NCBI RefSeq assembly: GCF_025370935.1
Contig: NC_133495.1
Span: forward strand, 4,830,533 to 4,894,532
DNA from: Choristoneura fumiferana
Lineage: Eukaryota > Arthropoda > Insecta > Lepidoptera > Tortricidae
Reading direction: 5' to 3'
DNA: 64,000 nucleotides
Within the stretch, counting starts at the first letter, position 1. Each line of letters opens with the position of its first letter. The notes below the pieces were generated by a model. That model saw only the letters and a program-made list of their open reading frames with translations. It did not search any database and was not told where the DNA came from. Positions 52,109 to 62,349 of the stretch are shown here, in pieces. The translations under genes and the position numbers were made by a program.

Positions 52109-53272
52109 TTAAAGAGGTCTGTCCCCTCTGAGCACGTCGGACAATTTACCGAATGCCGCCCAGCCTAAGCGAATTCGACGCTGAATTTCCAAGTCCTGTC
52201 CGCTTTTTTCTAGGCTCATGGTTTGACCGAGATAGACATACTCATCCACCCTCTCCAGTACCTGTCCATGAACTGTAATGTGAGTGGCATTGGTGTTCTT
52301 GCACATAATCTGTGTCTTTGCCATGTTCATTTTAAGACCCACCATTACAGACACGTCATACAGTTCAGCTACCATGGCTTCGAGGTCTTCCAGGCTCTCT
52401 GCGAAAAGTATGATGTCATCCGCAAATCGCAGGTGTGTCAATTGTTTGCCGTTGATGTTAATGCCTCTACTTGACCAATCGAGAAGCCTAAATATATTCT
52501 CTAGGCAAGAAGTAAACAATTTAGGGGAAATGGTGTCACCCTGCCTTACACCCCTTTTCACCGGAACTGGGTTCGTCAGCTCGTGCAACTTTACTTGTAG
52601 AGTAGCCGAACAATAGACCGCTTTGATGGCTTCTATATACCTGCTGTCCACCTGGCATCTTTGCAAAGAGTGTATAACTGCCCAATGTTCTACCGTGTCG
52701 AATGCCTTTTCGTAGTCTATGAAGGCTACGGCGAGGGGCTGGTTATATTCGTTGCACTTCTCCACCACCTGGCGAACAGTGTGTATGTGATCGATTGTAG
52801 AGAATCCGCCTCTAAAGCCTGCCTGTTCCACGGGTTGGTCTGCATCGAGCCGGTTAGTTAAACGTAGTGTGATGACTTTGGTGAAGAGCTTGTAGACATG
52901 GCTCAGCAAAGAAATAGGCCGATAGTTAGAGAGCTTGGTGACATCGCCTTTTTTATGCAGCAAAATCACTATAGCATTTCTCCATTTCTCTGGTGACACA
53001 CCCTCGAACAACACCTTGTTGAACAGTATCTGCAACTGCTTCAACACTGCTCTCCCGCCATGCTGCAGACTTTCGTATGTGACTCTATCTTCACCTGGCG
53101 ACTTCCCAGCTTTCATGAATTTAAGGGCACGTTTTATTTCATATAAACTGATCTCGGGAAGATCCGTGGTAAGGTGCTTCCTTAATGGAGCACGAGGGTC
53201 CTTGCGGTCGGTGGTCTTTTCCGGATTCTTGCAACTGTATAACTCTGCATAATAGTCTTCAACTAGTTCCAA
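52109..53272 (-). pseudogene. RTE ORF2 reverse transcriptase domain
   Basis: RT motifs in one frame: 'NYRPISLLSHVYKLFTKVI', 'EQAGFRGGFSTIDHI', catalytic Asp in 'VAFIDYEKAFDTVEHW' (residue ~186), 'KRGVRQGDTISPKLF' (240s) and 'LRFADDIILFAESLEDLE' with FADD at ~283-286. The domain is intact but joined to neighbours only through frameshifts at both ends. The plus-strand frames overlying it are shadows. Confidence 0.85.
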
Positions 53273-53628
53273 ATCTTCGTTCGATCAGTCGTTATGGAAC
53301 CTTCTTCCGTCGTCAGCTTATGAATCTGCTGGCCGCCTCTTTTTAGCTGTTTCCTGAATACTTTTGGCCCCCTATGCTTCTCTATAGTCTCTAAGATAAG
53401 CTTGTGTTTTTTCTGCCTAAGATGCTTCCGAAGGAGGTGTCTTATTTTCTTGTTGACCACCGAGATGCCAGTCTGGCTTGAGGTAGCCAGAATTTTCTGG
53501 CGCTCCTCCAGCAGTGCGGCCAGCTCTTTTGACTTTGGCTCCTGTGCTAATTTGGATTTAGGTCTTATCTCGTCTAGCGTTTCGTTAATAGAGCAGACTA
53601 GTTGGTCGTTTATGGCGTCTATGTCCAA
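53263..53628 (-). pseudogene. RTE ORF2 linker region
   Basis: Charged helical sequence 'LAALLEERQKILATSSQTGI' and 'IRHLLRKHLRQKKHKLILET' matches the connector between endonuclease and RT in RTE proteins. It is frameshifted relative to both. Confidence 0.65.
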
Positions 53629-53725
53629 GCATCCTCGGCTGTTAGTTTCTCTGAGAGTTTTCTCTGGTAGTATTCCCTCTGCACTTCTATATACTTTCTG
53701 TCTTCAGATGGTCTATTACTTTCAA

Positions 53726-53956
53726 CTAGGCGTCGTAGTTCGAGTTTGAGGTTGAGGGCCAATCGGCTCTCACTATGCGATGGTCACTTCCTGCGCCCAC
53801 CATGTTGATAACGTCTACGTCTTCGAAGATATATCTTTTGGAGCTAAGAATATAATCAATTTGATTCTTAGTTTTCCCGTCTGGGCTTCTCCAGGTCCAC
53901 ATTTTTTGAGGTTTCTTTTGGAAAACGTATTCATGGCAAATAGTTTTTGTTGGCAC
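53726..53956 (-). pseudogene. RTE endonuclease, C-terminal half
   Basis: 'WTWRSPDGKTKNQIDYILSS' and 'GAGSDHRIVRA' are the W-x-S-P-D-G...Q-I-D-Y and S-D-H blocks of AP-type endonucleases. Separated from the N-terminal half by a frameshift near 53940. Confidence 0.75.
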
Positions 53957-54653
53957 AGATAACTTGCCAGGTCATGCCCTCTTGAATTCCTCTCTCCCAG
54001 TCCGAATCTGCCCACAAACTCTTCATTTTCTCGGGTTTCCCTAATTTTGCATTGAAATCACCAATAACAGTGGTGTAAAAGGTAGGATTCTCCCTTAACG
54101 CGGTACTTATGTCGTCGTAAAATTCCGAAATCTCGTCATCCGAGTGCGAGGATGTTGGTGCGTAGACTTGGATGACCTTGAGTGAGTAACGTTTATTTAA
54201 ATCAAAAGTTGCATAGATGACACGTGGTGACACCGCTCCAATGTTACGCATTTTCTTTGCCATTGAGGTATTAATGAGGAGTCCAACACCACCCTGTGAC
54301 TTGTCTTCGTAGCCTTTGCAATAGAGTAAGTGTCCAGATGTTAGTTTAAGCAGGTTTTCCCCCCTCCTTCTCATCTCGCTAAGGCCCATTATGTCCCATT
54401 TTATTTTATTGAGGACTTCAGATTCCAGTTCCTGGTAGCGTTCTTCCGTTAATAGTGTCCTAACATTGTATGTAGCCAAGTAAACGTGTTGGCAGCCGTA
54501 TCCGTTCTCCCAGGGATTCTTAGCACCCTCTGTCCTACTGGTCCCCCGACCGCTGCCGTAGCCAGGCCTAGTAGGACGACTGGGAACTGAGGGCCGTGGT
54601 AATGGTTGTCTCTGCATGCAGGTTAGTTGGCCTTGTAACGCCACGCTGGCCAT
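53931..54653 (-). pseudogene. RTE endonuclease, N-terminal part
   Basis: Begins at an ATG at 54653 and contains 'YLATYNVRTLLTEERYQELE' (Asn ~63), 'GLSEMRRRGE' (Glu ~93), 'SQGGVGLLINTSM' and 'VIGDFNAKLG' (Asp ~199). This is the RTE/BovB-type endonuclease often misannotated as craniofacial development protein 2-like. It is truncated by a frameshift. Confidence 0.8.
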
Positions 54654-55017
54654 TGCGGGTTGGCGTACCTACATCTTTTGAATTTACTTAATTACCTACC
54701 GACAAATAGCTTTAGTATGAAAGTTTACTTAAAATTGTCTAATATCTGTGTCTAGAGAAACCAGATTCTTTGCCGCTCTATTATTATTATTATACTAAAT
54801 TTAAAAATATTATTTATAAATTAGCCGAAGTGGTGATGGCGACTGGACATACTACTCATGTTTCCTACACATAATACTATAACTATATTGTTTATAGGTA
54901 GGTAGGTATCTATTATTTTTTTATGTGTCCTTGCACGAAACTATCACACTACACTTATATACAGTAGTATAAATTACTAAATTTACAACTATACTTAATA
55001 CAAAAAATACGTAAGTA

Positions 55018-55215
55018 CGAGTACGCGAACGTAAAAGGTGATCATCTCGCGAAGCGAGCGCAAGACGAGCGAGCTAAAATCGAAACGTACGGCGCCGACG
55101 GCAGCGCAGCCTTGACTAAAGAAAACTTAATCCTCCTTAAATTATCAGTGTGTGTGTGCGGCAGGTGCGTGCGTACCGGCGCAAACCGGCGCGCACACAT
55201 TTAAGCCGCGCGATG
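55018..55215. other. GC-rich block of unknown nature
   Basis: 'GGCGCCGACGGCAGCGCAGC' and 'GTACCGGCGCAAACCGGCGC' stand out from AT-rich flanks. A plus-strand frame opens within it, but no motif or splice signal supports a gene. It may be a remnant of an unidentified repeat or a CpG-rich regulatory patch. Confidence 0.2.
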
Positions 55216-55334
55216 TACTTTTGTTCGTAGTGAACCTACTTGTTCTCTTTCACTATGCTGGAATCGACCCAACGCACGCCAATGTGTGTAGGTATACACA
55301 TAATACTAGTTGTAGCCATCCATTTAGAATTCGT

Positions 55335-55510
55335 TTATCACTATCCCGCGGGAACTATGCAATTTTCGGAGATAAAAACTATCCTATGACTTTCCCCGGG
55401 ATTCAAAGTATACGAATTTCATCTAATTCGGTTCAGCGGTTTAGGCGTGAAGAGGTAAAAAACAAACAGACTTACAAACTTTCGCATTTATAATATTAGC
55501 GGGATGGGAC
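55335..55510 (+). repeat. CGCATTTATAATATTAG repeat
   Basis: 'CTATCCCGCGGGAACTATGC', 'TAATTCGGTTCAGCGGTTTA' and 'TTTCGCATTTATAATATTAG'. Confidence 0.65.
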
Positions 55511-55514
55511 TATG

Positions 55515-56135
55515 TAAAGATACGAAAAATAAACAAATTTTTGCGGATCAGTAATTTATGGACTTTTCTTTAATTTGTTATTAGTACGTAAGTTAAAAAG
55601 TAATGTCTTACAGCACAAATGTTGTAAAACCCTACTTTTTGTCAAATTTTATAAGAGATTTTAATTCCCCATCCGTACTCGATTGGTTATTTTCACAACG
55701 GTACGCTACCCTACGTGACACGATCAAAGTTAACACATAAAGTTTCAAGGGTGAAGGAAACGTGGACTGGTTTAGTTTTTGTGTTTCGGAGGAAGTTTCA
55801 ATTAAATGGAAGCGAAATCGTTCCGTTAATCGTCGAGCAATTATTTAGTACCAAGCTATACACTACGTACCGTCAGTAGGAAGAGTCTCCAATAAAATTT
55901 GATTAGTAAGTAAATAGAAGAAACTTGATTCCGTAGTTATTTTTAACTTTTTAGTGTCGAACCTTGTACAGGTAAAAAATTTAACCCTTAATAAGGTAGA
56001 GGCTACGAATAATAATTATTACTATACGTAGGGTAGAGGCGATTTAGCGACCACTTGCATTGAGTTGGAAACTGAAACTTATGTTTCTCATAATACGTCA
56101 CATTTTCCATTGTAATTATTGAAAGTACGTCTATC
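55515..56135. other. Unique AT-rich stretch
   Basis: I see no gene or repeat. Confidence 0.35.
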
Positions 56136-56139
56136 TATC

Positions 56140-56325
56140 TATCTTCTATCTATATAAATAAAAATGAATCATAAAATGTGTTGCTAAGCGCAAAACTCGG
56201 GAACGACTGGTCCGATTTCGCTAATTCTTTTTTTGTTGTGTTCGTTACTATCAGGAGAAGGTTTTTATGGAAGAAAATACAGAAAAAATACAACGGGGGC
56301 GAAGCCGCGTGCAACAGCTAGTTGA
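56140..56325 (-). repeat. AGCTGTTGCCCGCGGCTTCG repeat, reverse copy
   Basis: 'TAAAATGTGTTGCTAAGCGC', 'GGAGAAGGTTTTTATGGAAG' and 'GGGCGAAGCCGCGTGCAACA' mirror 19124-19295 over the full length. Confidence 0.65.
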
Positions 56326-56819
56326 TAATAAAAAGGTCCCCCTGGTATGCGATTAAGTTCTCGACTGTACCTTACTCGCAATTACCGCTGTAAATTGCTA
56401 AAACGTTGGCTCCAATATACAACCTAGAGCTAGTGTTGAGAAAAGTATTATACAAAAGACAACTTGCTGTTTTGACAATGAATGTCCTACTCGTCATTGT
56501 TTAAAAACGTTTTTACCATTGACGATATTAACAGGATGCGTTACTTGACTATGTTTTTCACTAATGACCAAGAAACGAACGTAACGTAAATGTTCCTACT
56601 GAGAAAAATACTGTTTGCTTTATGACTATATCTATAAAACAAGGTTAACTCGAGCGTGTAAAAGTTCTGAGAACTTAGAACTACTTAAGGTCAAGATTAT
56701 ATGAGTGTTTTCAGGGTTTAGAATAAAGGTCTTACTACACCGTATGATGCCATGACCGTAATAGGAACGTGTCAGGAACGGAATGTCAAGTAATGTCAAG
56801 CGCATGCATGACACGCGAC

Positions 56820-57189
56820 AGCGGGTTATTCTCACCTATTACCACCAATTTTTACCTGTGGTAAAGCAATTGGTGGTTCGAGCTAAGATAAAATAACTTC
56901 ATAAATATTGAATAGGTAGAATACAACCTTTTTAATATATGTTGACAATAAACTGCTGAAAATTAAAATGACTGTGGTGGTAACTAATTGGATTTTTTCC
57001 CCATCTCATACCCACTAAAGAAATTGGTGGTAACAACTGGGAAAAAAAATCCCAGTTGTTACCACCAATTAGTTTAGTGGTAACAGATGGAAATTTTTAT
57101 TCCCAATAGTTACCAGTGGTAACAAGTGGGGAAAAAAATCCCACCTGTTACCACTGATATCAAATTGGTGGTGTGGGAATAACCCGCGA
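56820..57189. repeat. Foldback element built of repeated ACCACCAATT / AATTGGTGGT hairpins
   Basis: Outer TIRs 'GCGGGTTATTCTCACCTATT' and 'GGTGTGGGAATAACCCGC'. Inside lies a series of smaller inverted units, the best at 57022-57070: two perfect 21-bp arms ('AATTGGTGGTAACAACTGGG' plus A) around seven A. Related units with GTGGTAACA and GGGAAAAAAATCCC follow at 57075-57170. No coding capacity. Confidence 0.7.
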
Positions 57190-57452
57190 TGGCGACGGTT
57201 GGTTAGGAAACATGCTAGTGGGCATAGTCTTGTACTTTTCAATACAAAGAAAATATTTTTGCCTGACCGTTGCTATTGCGCTCATGGTATGATACGGTGC
57301 AATGGGTAGAGATCTTTAGGAGTTTTCAAAGGCATTTCCGTTTTATAAATTTTAATTATAACAAGTCTCATTAAGTATGTTCACATCTTCATGTCCATCG
57401 TGACCTATTAAAAAGTAAGTATGTCACTTTGATTGGCTATGCGAATAGCCAG

Positions 57453-57622
57453 AAAAAGTATCAGTAGGTACAGTCACCAGCACCAATATCTGACACAATA
57501 AGCGTGCATAAAAAATATCTGATACGACTCTATTTCTAGGGCCGGAAGGACGTGTCAGATATTTTTGCACGTTCCGCTGTGGCAGATATTAATGCTGGTG
57601 ACTATACCTACTGATACTTTTT
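57453..57622 (+). repeat. CAGTCACC MITE with extended 30-bp TIR
   Basis: The core MITE is framed by 'AAAAAGTATCAGTAGGTACA' on the left and 'CTATACCTACTGATACTTTT' on the right. Pairing thus continues about 16 bp outside the usual 'TACAGTCACC' end. This is the best-preserved copy and suggests the true family termini may lie further out. Confidence 0.75.
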
Positions 57623-57624
57623 CA

Positions 57625-58560
57625 AAGAACATTTAACACTTACGTTTTTTTAGACGAATCGTAATATTTAATGACGCACTGTTCATCAGAAAGAGCACAT
57701 GATGCTTTTGATAAATAACCTCTCGAGAGTTCTTGAAAATGTTTACTCTCTTGTTTGCATGTTGGCATGTTTCTTTGAATTTCTTTGTTTTAAAAATCAT
57801 TGATTTGTTTTTGAGTATCAAACAAACCGGAGTCTTACAAAAGCCTTGTAGGCTTACAAAGTATTTCGGTGGTCATACCAGTCATATATGTACATACATA
57901 CCTACTCGTATGTGTGATAGCATGCAAGCATAAAATGTATGTGTTTGCCAATTTCAAATTTCAAACACTTTGAAATTCAAATTTGAAAGTAGGAATTTTA
58001 TATTGTAAATTTTAAAGAACCTAATATTTGCGTTTCTACCAGGGATGTGTTTTTTAGATGTCAATTCTGCGCTGTGAAGTAATAGATTTTATTTGCATCT
58101 GTCATAGTATATTTTCTTATGTATGTAAGTAACACAGTAACGAGCACTGTTAGATAACCTGCGAAATCTAATACGTTTCTCACTTGGTAAGTATTTTCAT
58201 TTTGCTAACTATTATGTAAAGTTTATGCGAACTTTGGGCATTTCTAACTCTTCACTTGCCTACCTAACATTAGCAAAAAGCAAGTTCTCTATATCGGACT
58301 TTAAAATACTATTTTTAAAAATATCTAAGGCATTTTCTGTATGAATCTATATCTTTTATATCCCATTAGATCATTATTATTACATAATCTAAAACAGTTA
58401 CGATATTTTTACGGATTGATCATTTGCATTGTGCTTTTCATGTTAGAAAGATAATAATTGGATATCCCTATCCCGCGAGAATTTCAAAACCTCCCTTTTT
58501 GGTGCGACTCAAATAATGAATGCTACTTAAATCTCTATGATACTCCAGTTACATCTCTGT
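57625..58560. other. AT-rich stretch with small MITE scrap
   Basis: Contains a 'TGCGTTTCTACCAGGGATGT' scrap at 58029 (family of 5127) and a local AAATTTGAAA palindrome at 57954-57988. No gene. Confidence 0.35.
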
Positions 58561-58562
58561 CA

Positions 58563-59220
58563 TCGACGACCCAGATGCCCAAGTAGTTAAAGAACCTGAC
58601 TACGAAGCTTGAGGTCCCGGGTTCGATTCCCGGCCGGGGCAGATATTTGTATGTACGTATGTCTTGGATGTTAAATATGTATTTAAGTATGTATATAATA
58701 TATATAAGTTTGTTTATCCGTTGCCTAGTATCCATACAAGCTTTGCTAGTTTGGAACTAGGTCAATGAGGGCTATCGCGTATTCGCCGCTAGAGGCGCTA
58801 GTGTAGCGTGAGGTCTCCGAAATGTCAAATCCCATAGTTTTTGGGTGAGCTACGCGGGTTTATTTATAATTAGAATAATTTTGTGAATATTTTGCATTAC
58901 CTGAAATTAATCATGGCAATCATGCGTTACGGGAGCAATGAATGTCTGTGTTTTGAGACAGTTTTGTCTCTCGGAAACTTCCATCCTCCCATTTTTTCCG
59001 AACAAAACGGGACTACGCAACAGTGTGGTTGCTTGATATTTTTATGATATGGTTTTAAGGTGTATTAAATATTATTTTAATCTAAACTTTGTTTTCACGC
59101 CCGTATAAAAGACTTGGAAAGCCACACTTAAAAACCTCACGCAACAGTGGCGCCATCTAGAAAGACAAAAAACGATAGCCCTCATTGGTGTCAAGTGTCC
59201 CATGATATTTATTTTATTTA
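58563..59220 (+). repeat. SINE family 1 split by a GAGGGCTATCG element
   Basis: Head box A 'GATGCCCAAGTAGTTAAAGA' and box B 'GGGTTCGATTCCC' are well preserved. The body continues to 'GGAACTAGGTCAAT', is cut by 58767-59183, and resumes 'ATTGGTGTCAAGTGTCCCAT'. Comparison with 22693-22960 gives the uninterrupted 'GGTCAATTGGTGTC'. Confidence 0.75.
58767..59183. mobile_element. GAGGGCTATCG TIR element inserted in a SINE
   Basis: 417 bp, ends 'GAGGGCTATCG' / 'CGATAGCCCTC'. The intact SINE sequence shows that at most 2 bp (AT) is duplicated. Sub-terminal 'CCGCTAGAGGCGCTAG' and 'GTGGCGCCATCTAG' are partly inverted. Shares its interior ('TTTTGAGACAGTTTTGTCTC') with 40631 and 47195. Confidence 0.8.
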
Positions 59221-59224
59221 TCTG

Positions 59225-59350
59225 TACAGTCACCAGCACCAATATCTGACACAACAAAGCGTGCAAAAATATCCGATACGACTCTATTTCTAGGGCCACT
59301 AGGACGTGTCAGATATTTTTGCATACGCCGCTGTGGCAGATATTAACGAA
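59225..59350 (+). repeat. CAGTCACC palindromic MITE, right end truncated
   Basis: 'TACAGTCACCAGCACCAATA' through 'GCTGTGGCAGATATTAACGA'. Directly follows the 3' end of the SINE at 58563. Confidence 0.65.
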
Positions 59351-59540
59351 GAAGAAGAGAAATATTTATCTACACATATTCGATACATAGAAAAAATACA
59401 TTAGAAGGTAGGATAATAATACAAATGAACATCGAACATTATAAATTGAGCCCCACTCATCTTTATGTTACGGTAAGCCGCAATGCAATGCTGTTTTTCA
59501 GTGAGACTCATTTTAAACGGTTGCGTTTTTTAATGCAGTA

Positions 59541-59698
59541 CCCTTAGTGTAAGTTTTCGGTTACAAAATACGTCTCGATCGCGTTCGCGTTAAAATCTCA
59601 ATTTGTATGGAACCACGAACATCGCAAACGTTCCGCTAGAGGCGCTGTTCGTGTTTCGCGATCGAGACGTATTTTGTAACCGAAACTTACACTAAGGG
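59541..59698. repeat. TA-flanked palindromic MITE, 158 bp
   Basis: TA at 59539-59540 and 59699-59700. Arms 'CCCTTAGTGTAAGTTTTCGG' and 'TTACAAAATACGTCTCGATC' are mirrored by 'GATCGAGACGTATTTTGTAA' and 'CCGAAACTTACACTAAGGG' almost without mismatch. TA duplication is typical of Tc1/mariner-mobilised MITEs. Only one copy here. Confidence 0.8.
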
Positions 59699-60144
59699 TA
59701 CAGGTTACTGTACATCTGCCAGTTACTTCTAAGTTAGAAAATAAGTAATAACTAACTTTAATTGTGAACACATAATGGCACTTGCATTTCCTATCGTGAT
59801 CATAACATTGAAGACCAAAAGCCAAATAAAACAACAGACAACCACGCTCTTCTACTAAAACACCTAATTTCAATCCATCAACTCTTTGAGATCTAGCCTT
59901 AATTAGTTTCCACAGAGTCTAAATTACAAATGGTGCCGAATTAAAGTTGGCTCGTTTCATATATCGCTCGCGGTGCCTACTTAAAGTGCTAAAGTAAACA
60001 TTTAGCACGGCTTGCTTAAATCATTAGTATGTCTTAAATAATTAAACATCGTCCTGTTTCTAACGTTACGTAATGTGTTATATAAGGCAATTTGATTTAG
60101 CATTTTGTGTTTAGAGGTCATTGACGTTGTAACATATAATTTAT

Positions 60145-60171
60145 TTATTTTTTGTTTTTTTACAGGTAAGT
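60145..60171 (+). promoter_or_regulatory. Second candidate recursive splice site
   Basis: T-rich tract 60141-60161, acceptor CAG at 60163-60165, immediately followed by donor GTAAGT at 60166-60171. A possible branch point is the 'TGTAAC' at 60128-60133. Same strand and same architecture as 6143-6164. An alternative is a short downstream exon ending at a GTG|GTAATA donor near 60201. Confidence 0.45.
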
Positions 60172-60244
60172 TGCAGAAATATGGCGAATTAGACGCGTGT
60201 GGTAATAAGTTTGAAACTGTAATTTGAGATTTTTATACTTTAAA

Positions 60245-60465
60245 ATATAATCTCCATTTCTTCCGTGGATATCGTAAGAGGCGGCTGAGGACATGGGTTA
60301 AGGTATACATACCGTAGGCGACAGGCTAGCAACCTGTCACTATTGTACCGTTTTTGTCAAACTTAAAACCTAAAATTGCTAAAAGTGGCTCCGAAGCGGT
60401 AACGTTTTGTGTGCTCTGCCTACCCCATTTGGGAATACAGGCGTGATGTTTGTGTGTAATATAAT
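60245..60465 (+). repeat. LINE-type 3' UTR fragment
   Basis: 'TCCGTGGATATCGTAAGAGG', 'GGCGACAGGCTAGCAACCTG', 'AGTGGCTCCGAAGCGGTAAC' and 'GGGAATACAGGCGTGATGTT' form a block I remember from the 3' ends of lepidopteran LINEs. No ORF is retained and no other copy is in the window. Confidence 0.4.
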
Positions 60466-60554
60466 AAGGTCAATATTTGTGACATAAAATTTGAAAGTAT
60501 GAGACTCATAAATCATTGAACATCGTGTAATGTACTACATTTAAAGCAAATAAA

Positions 60555-60583
60555 TAAATTTCATTTCATTTCATTTCATTTCG
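60555..60583 (+). repeat. (ATTTC)n microsatellite
   Basis: Four to five pentamer repeats. Confidence 0.85.
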
Positions 60584-60607
60584 GACTCGAAAGTCAACAT
60601 ACAAACG

Positions 60608-60689
60608 AAGCGTGCATAAATATCTGATACGATACGACTCTATTTCTAGGGCCGTAAGGACGTGTCAGATATTACTGCAGGTGACTGTA
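60608..60689 (+). repeat. CAGTCACC palindromic MITE, 5'-truncated
   Basis: 'AAGCGTGCATAAATATCTGA' to 'GCAGGTGACTGTA', with a small internal tandem repeat ('GATACGATACGAC'). Confidence 0.6.
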
Positions 60690-61320
60690 CTCTAACCACT
60701 ATCACGACGTCTTCAATTGATCTTTGTAGTCGATCGTTCACAGTTTATGCCAATATAGATTTTTAAGAACTCCACTTTTTATATGCGATTCAATTTCGTG
60801 AATATTATTAATTTTATTTTTTTTTTTTTACAATTTCGTTGCTCATTTTCTCTCTCTAAGAAGTTCGACCATTCCAAGAAACAAAATCTTCAAAAACAAG
60901 AGAAAATTCTCAAATTAATTTACGCACCGGGCAAATTTTCTTCCTACATCAACATTTAAATACTTACTGACGATACTTTTATCGTCGTGCTATCTCTATG
61001 GCATACATAAAGTTAATGTATTCCAAAAACCGCACAAGTTGCAGGACGCAGCCTGTGTGGCCCTCAGAAGTGGCGACGAACAAATCGCCAGTCGCAGAAC
61101 CGCTTCATATATTTTAATTAGCATATTTTTTTATCAGCGGCAATGTTGCCAGTTAAGAAATCAATGCGGTAGATCGCTAACAGTACCCACATGTGGGGTA
61201 ATTAAGACGTGCCGTTACCCAACTTTCGGTTTCAGTGTTGGCGTTTAATTAAATTATATTAATTATTTGTTTCGGGCAGCATCAATTGGGGTTAGTATAG
61301 AAATTAAAGAATTTACTTAC
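60690..61320. other. Unique AT-rich stretch
   Basis: No gene or repeat recognised. A moderately GC-rich patch at 61038-61110 has an open frame without motif. Confidence 0.35.
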
Positions 61321-61324
61321 TACC

Positions 61325-61410
61325 TAGTGCTAAGGTTTCGCCATGTCTGTCTTTCTGTCCGTCCGCGGCTTTGCCCAGGGACTATCAATGTTAGAAAGCT
61401 GTAATTTTTC

Positions 61411-61466
<56 letters not shown>

Positions 61467-61665
61467 TAATATACAATAAAAAATTCAAAAAAAATTTTTT
61501 TTAGGCTACGTCCCATAGACGTAAAGTAGGGGTGAATTTTTTTTCTCATCCAACCCTATAGTGTGGGGTATCGTTGGATAGTTCTTTTAAAACGATTAGG
61601 GGTTTCAGTGATTTGTTTGCGAAATATTCAACTTTATTAAAGTGCAAATTTTCATTAAAATTTAA
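61325..61665 (-). repeat. GGGTTCCGT-type repeat, partial reverse copy with (AT)n
   Basis: 'GGTTTCGCCATGTCTGTCTT', 'CAGGGACTATCAATGTTAGA' and 'TCTCATCCAACCCTATAGTG' match 970-1400. An (AT)n microsatellite has expanded at 61417-61470. Confidence 0.6.
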
Positions 61666-61669
61666 TCAT

Positions 61670-62230
61670 AAATTCTGCACCAAAATAGAGGTTTTTTTTT
61701 TAATCCTCACAATCTAAAAGCTAAGACATCTCGGCTAAGTAACGAAGGTGTGGTTTAATGGCTTAATATACGATATTCCATCTGATACGGTATGATTAAT
61801 GACCTCACGCAATCAAGCACCTCATATTTATGACGAATTATGTTTGTCATGATACCTACCTTTGGTTATAAGCCTTCCTTGTTTTTTAAGTCGATTGAAA
61901 CAAAACAGGAGGTTATCAGTCCGTTTTTATACAAATTTGGAATATTTTATAAGGATTCACAAAAAGCTCGTCAAGAAAAATCCGATTACAGTAAATACAT
62001 GATCAAAATAAAAAAAAACAATGGGTAACCTAACAACAAAAAAATTACAATGGGTAAAATCAAAATAATGTCAATATAAACGAGCAAATTTAGCGGATGA
62101 TGGTTAGCACTTGGTTAGAAGGACGAAATTAATTACCTCTGTAAAGGTTTTCGTCAGAATTTTTTGATCAAAATGTCACCTCTTTTTTTATGTCGTATAC
62201 TTTGTAAACCGGCCTGTGTATGGAGATATT
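61670..62230. other. Unique AT-rich stretch
   Basis: No supportable feature. Confidence 0.35.
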
Positions 62231-62232
62231 AA

Positions 62233-62345
62233 GGCTGTGTTTCCATCAGAACTTTGCTGTTCGAGGACAGGTAAATGAAGCGTTTCCCCTGGTTCATGAA
62301 AAACATTCCTCGCAACACTCCTCGCACGTCTCTGGTCTCCGTTGG
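62233..62345 (+). repeat. GTTTC-ACCAGAGATGTGC MITE, internally deleted
   Basis: 'AAGGCTGTGTTTCCATCAGA', 'GGTAAATGAAGCGTTTCCCC' and 'GGTTCATGAAAAACATTCCT' to 'CGCACGTCTCTGG'. It shows the uninterrupted junctions used to define the insertions at 5160 and 21303. Confidence 0.55.
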
Positions 62346-62349
62346 TGAA

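Larger units (their letters stand above)
51653..54655 (-). mobile_element. RTE-clade LINE, near full-length ORF2 but frameshifted
   Basis: On the minus strand the pieces follow the RTE order: endonuclease (54653-53931, 53956-53726), linker (53628-53263), reverse transcriptase (53272-52109), C-terminal tail (52082-51666), then a (GAA)n-type 3' tail at 51666-51653. At least four frame disruptions make it inactive. A short TTAATTA at both ends might be the TSD, but this is uncertain. Confidence 0.8.

Noticed and set aside
51763..53749. Several plus-strand frames of 60-122 codons
   Set aside because: They are antisense shadows of the RTE ORF2 pieces on the minus strand.
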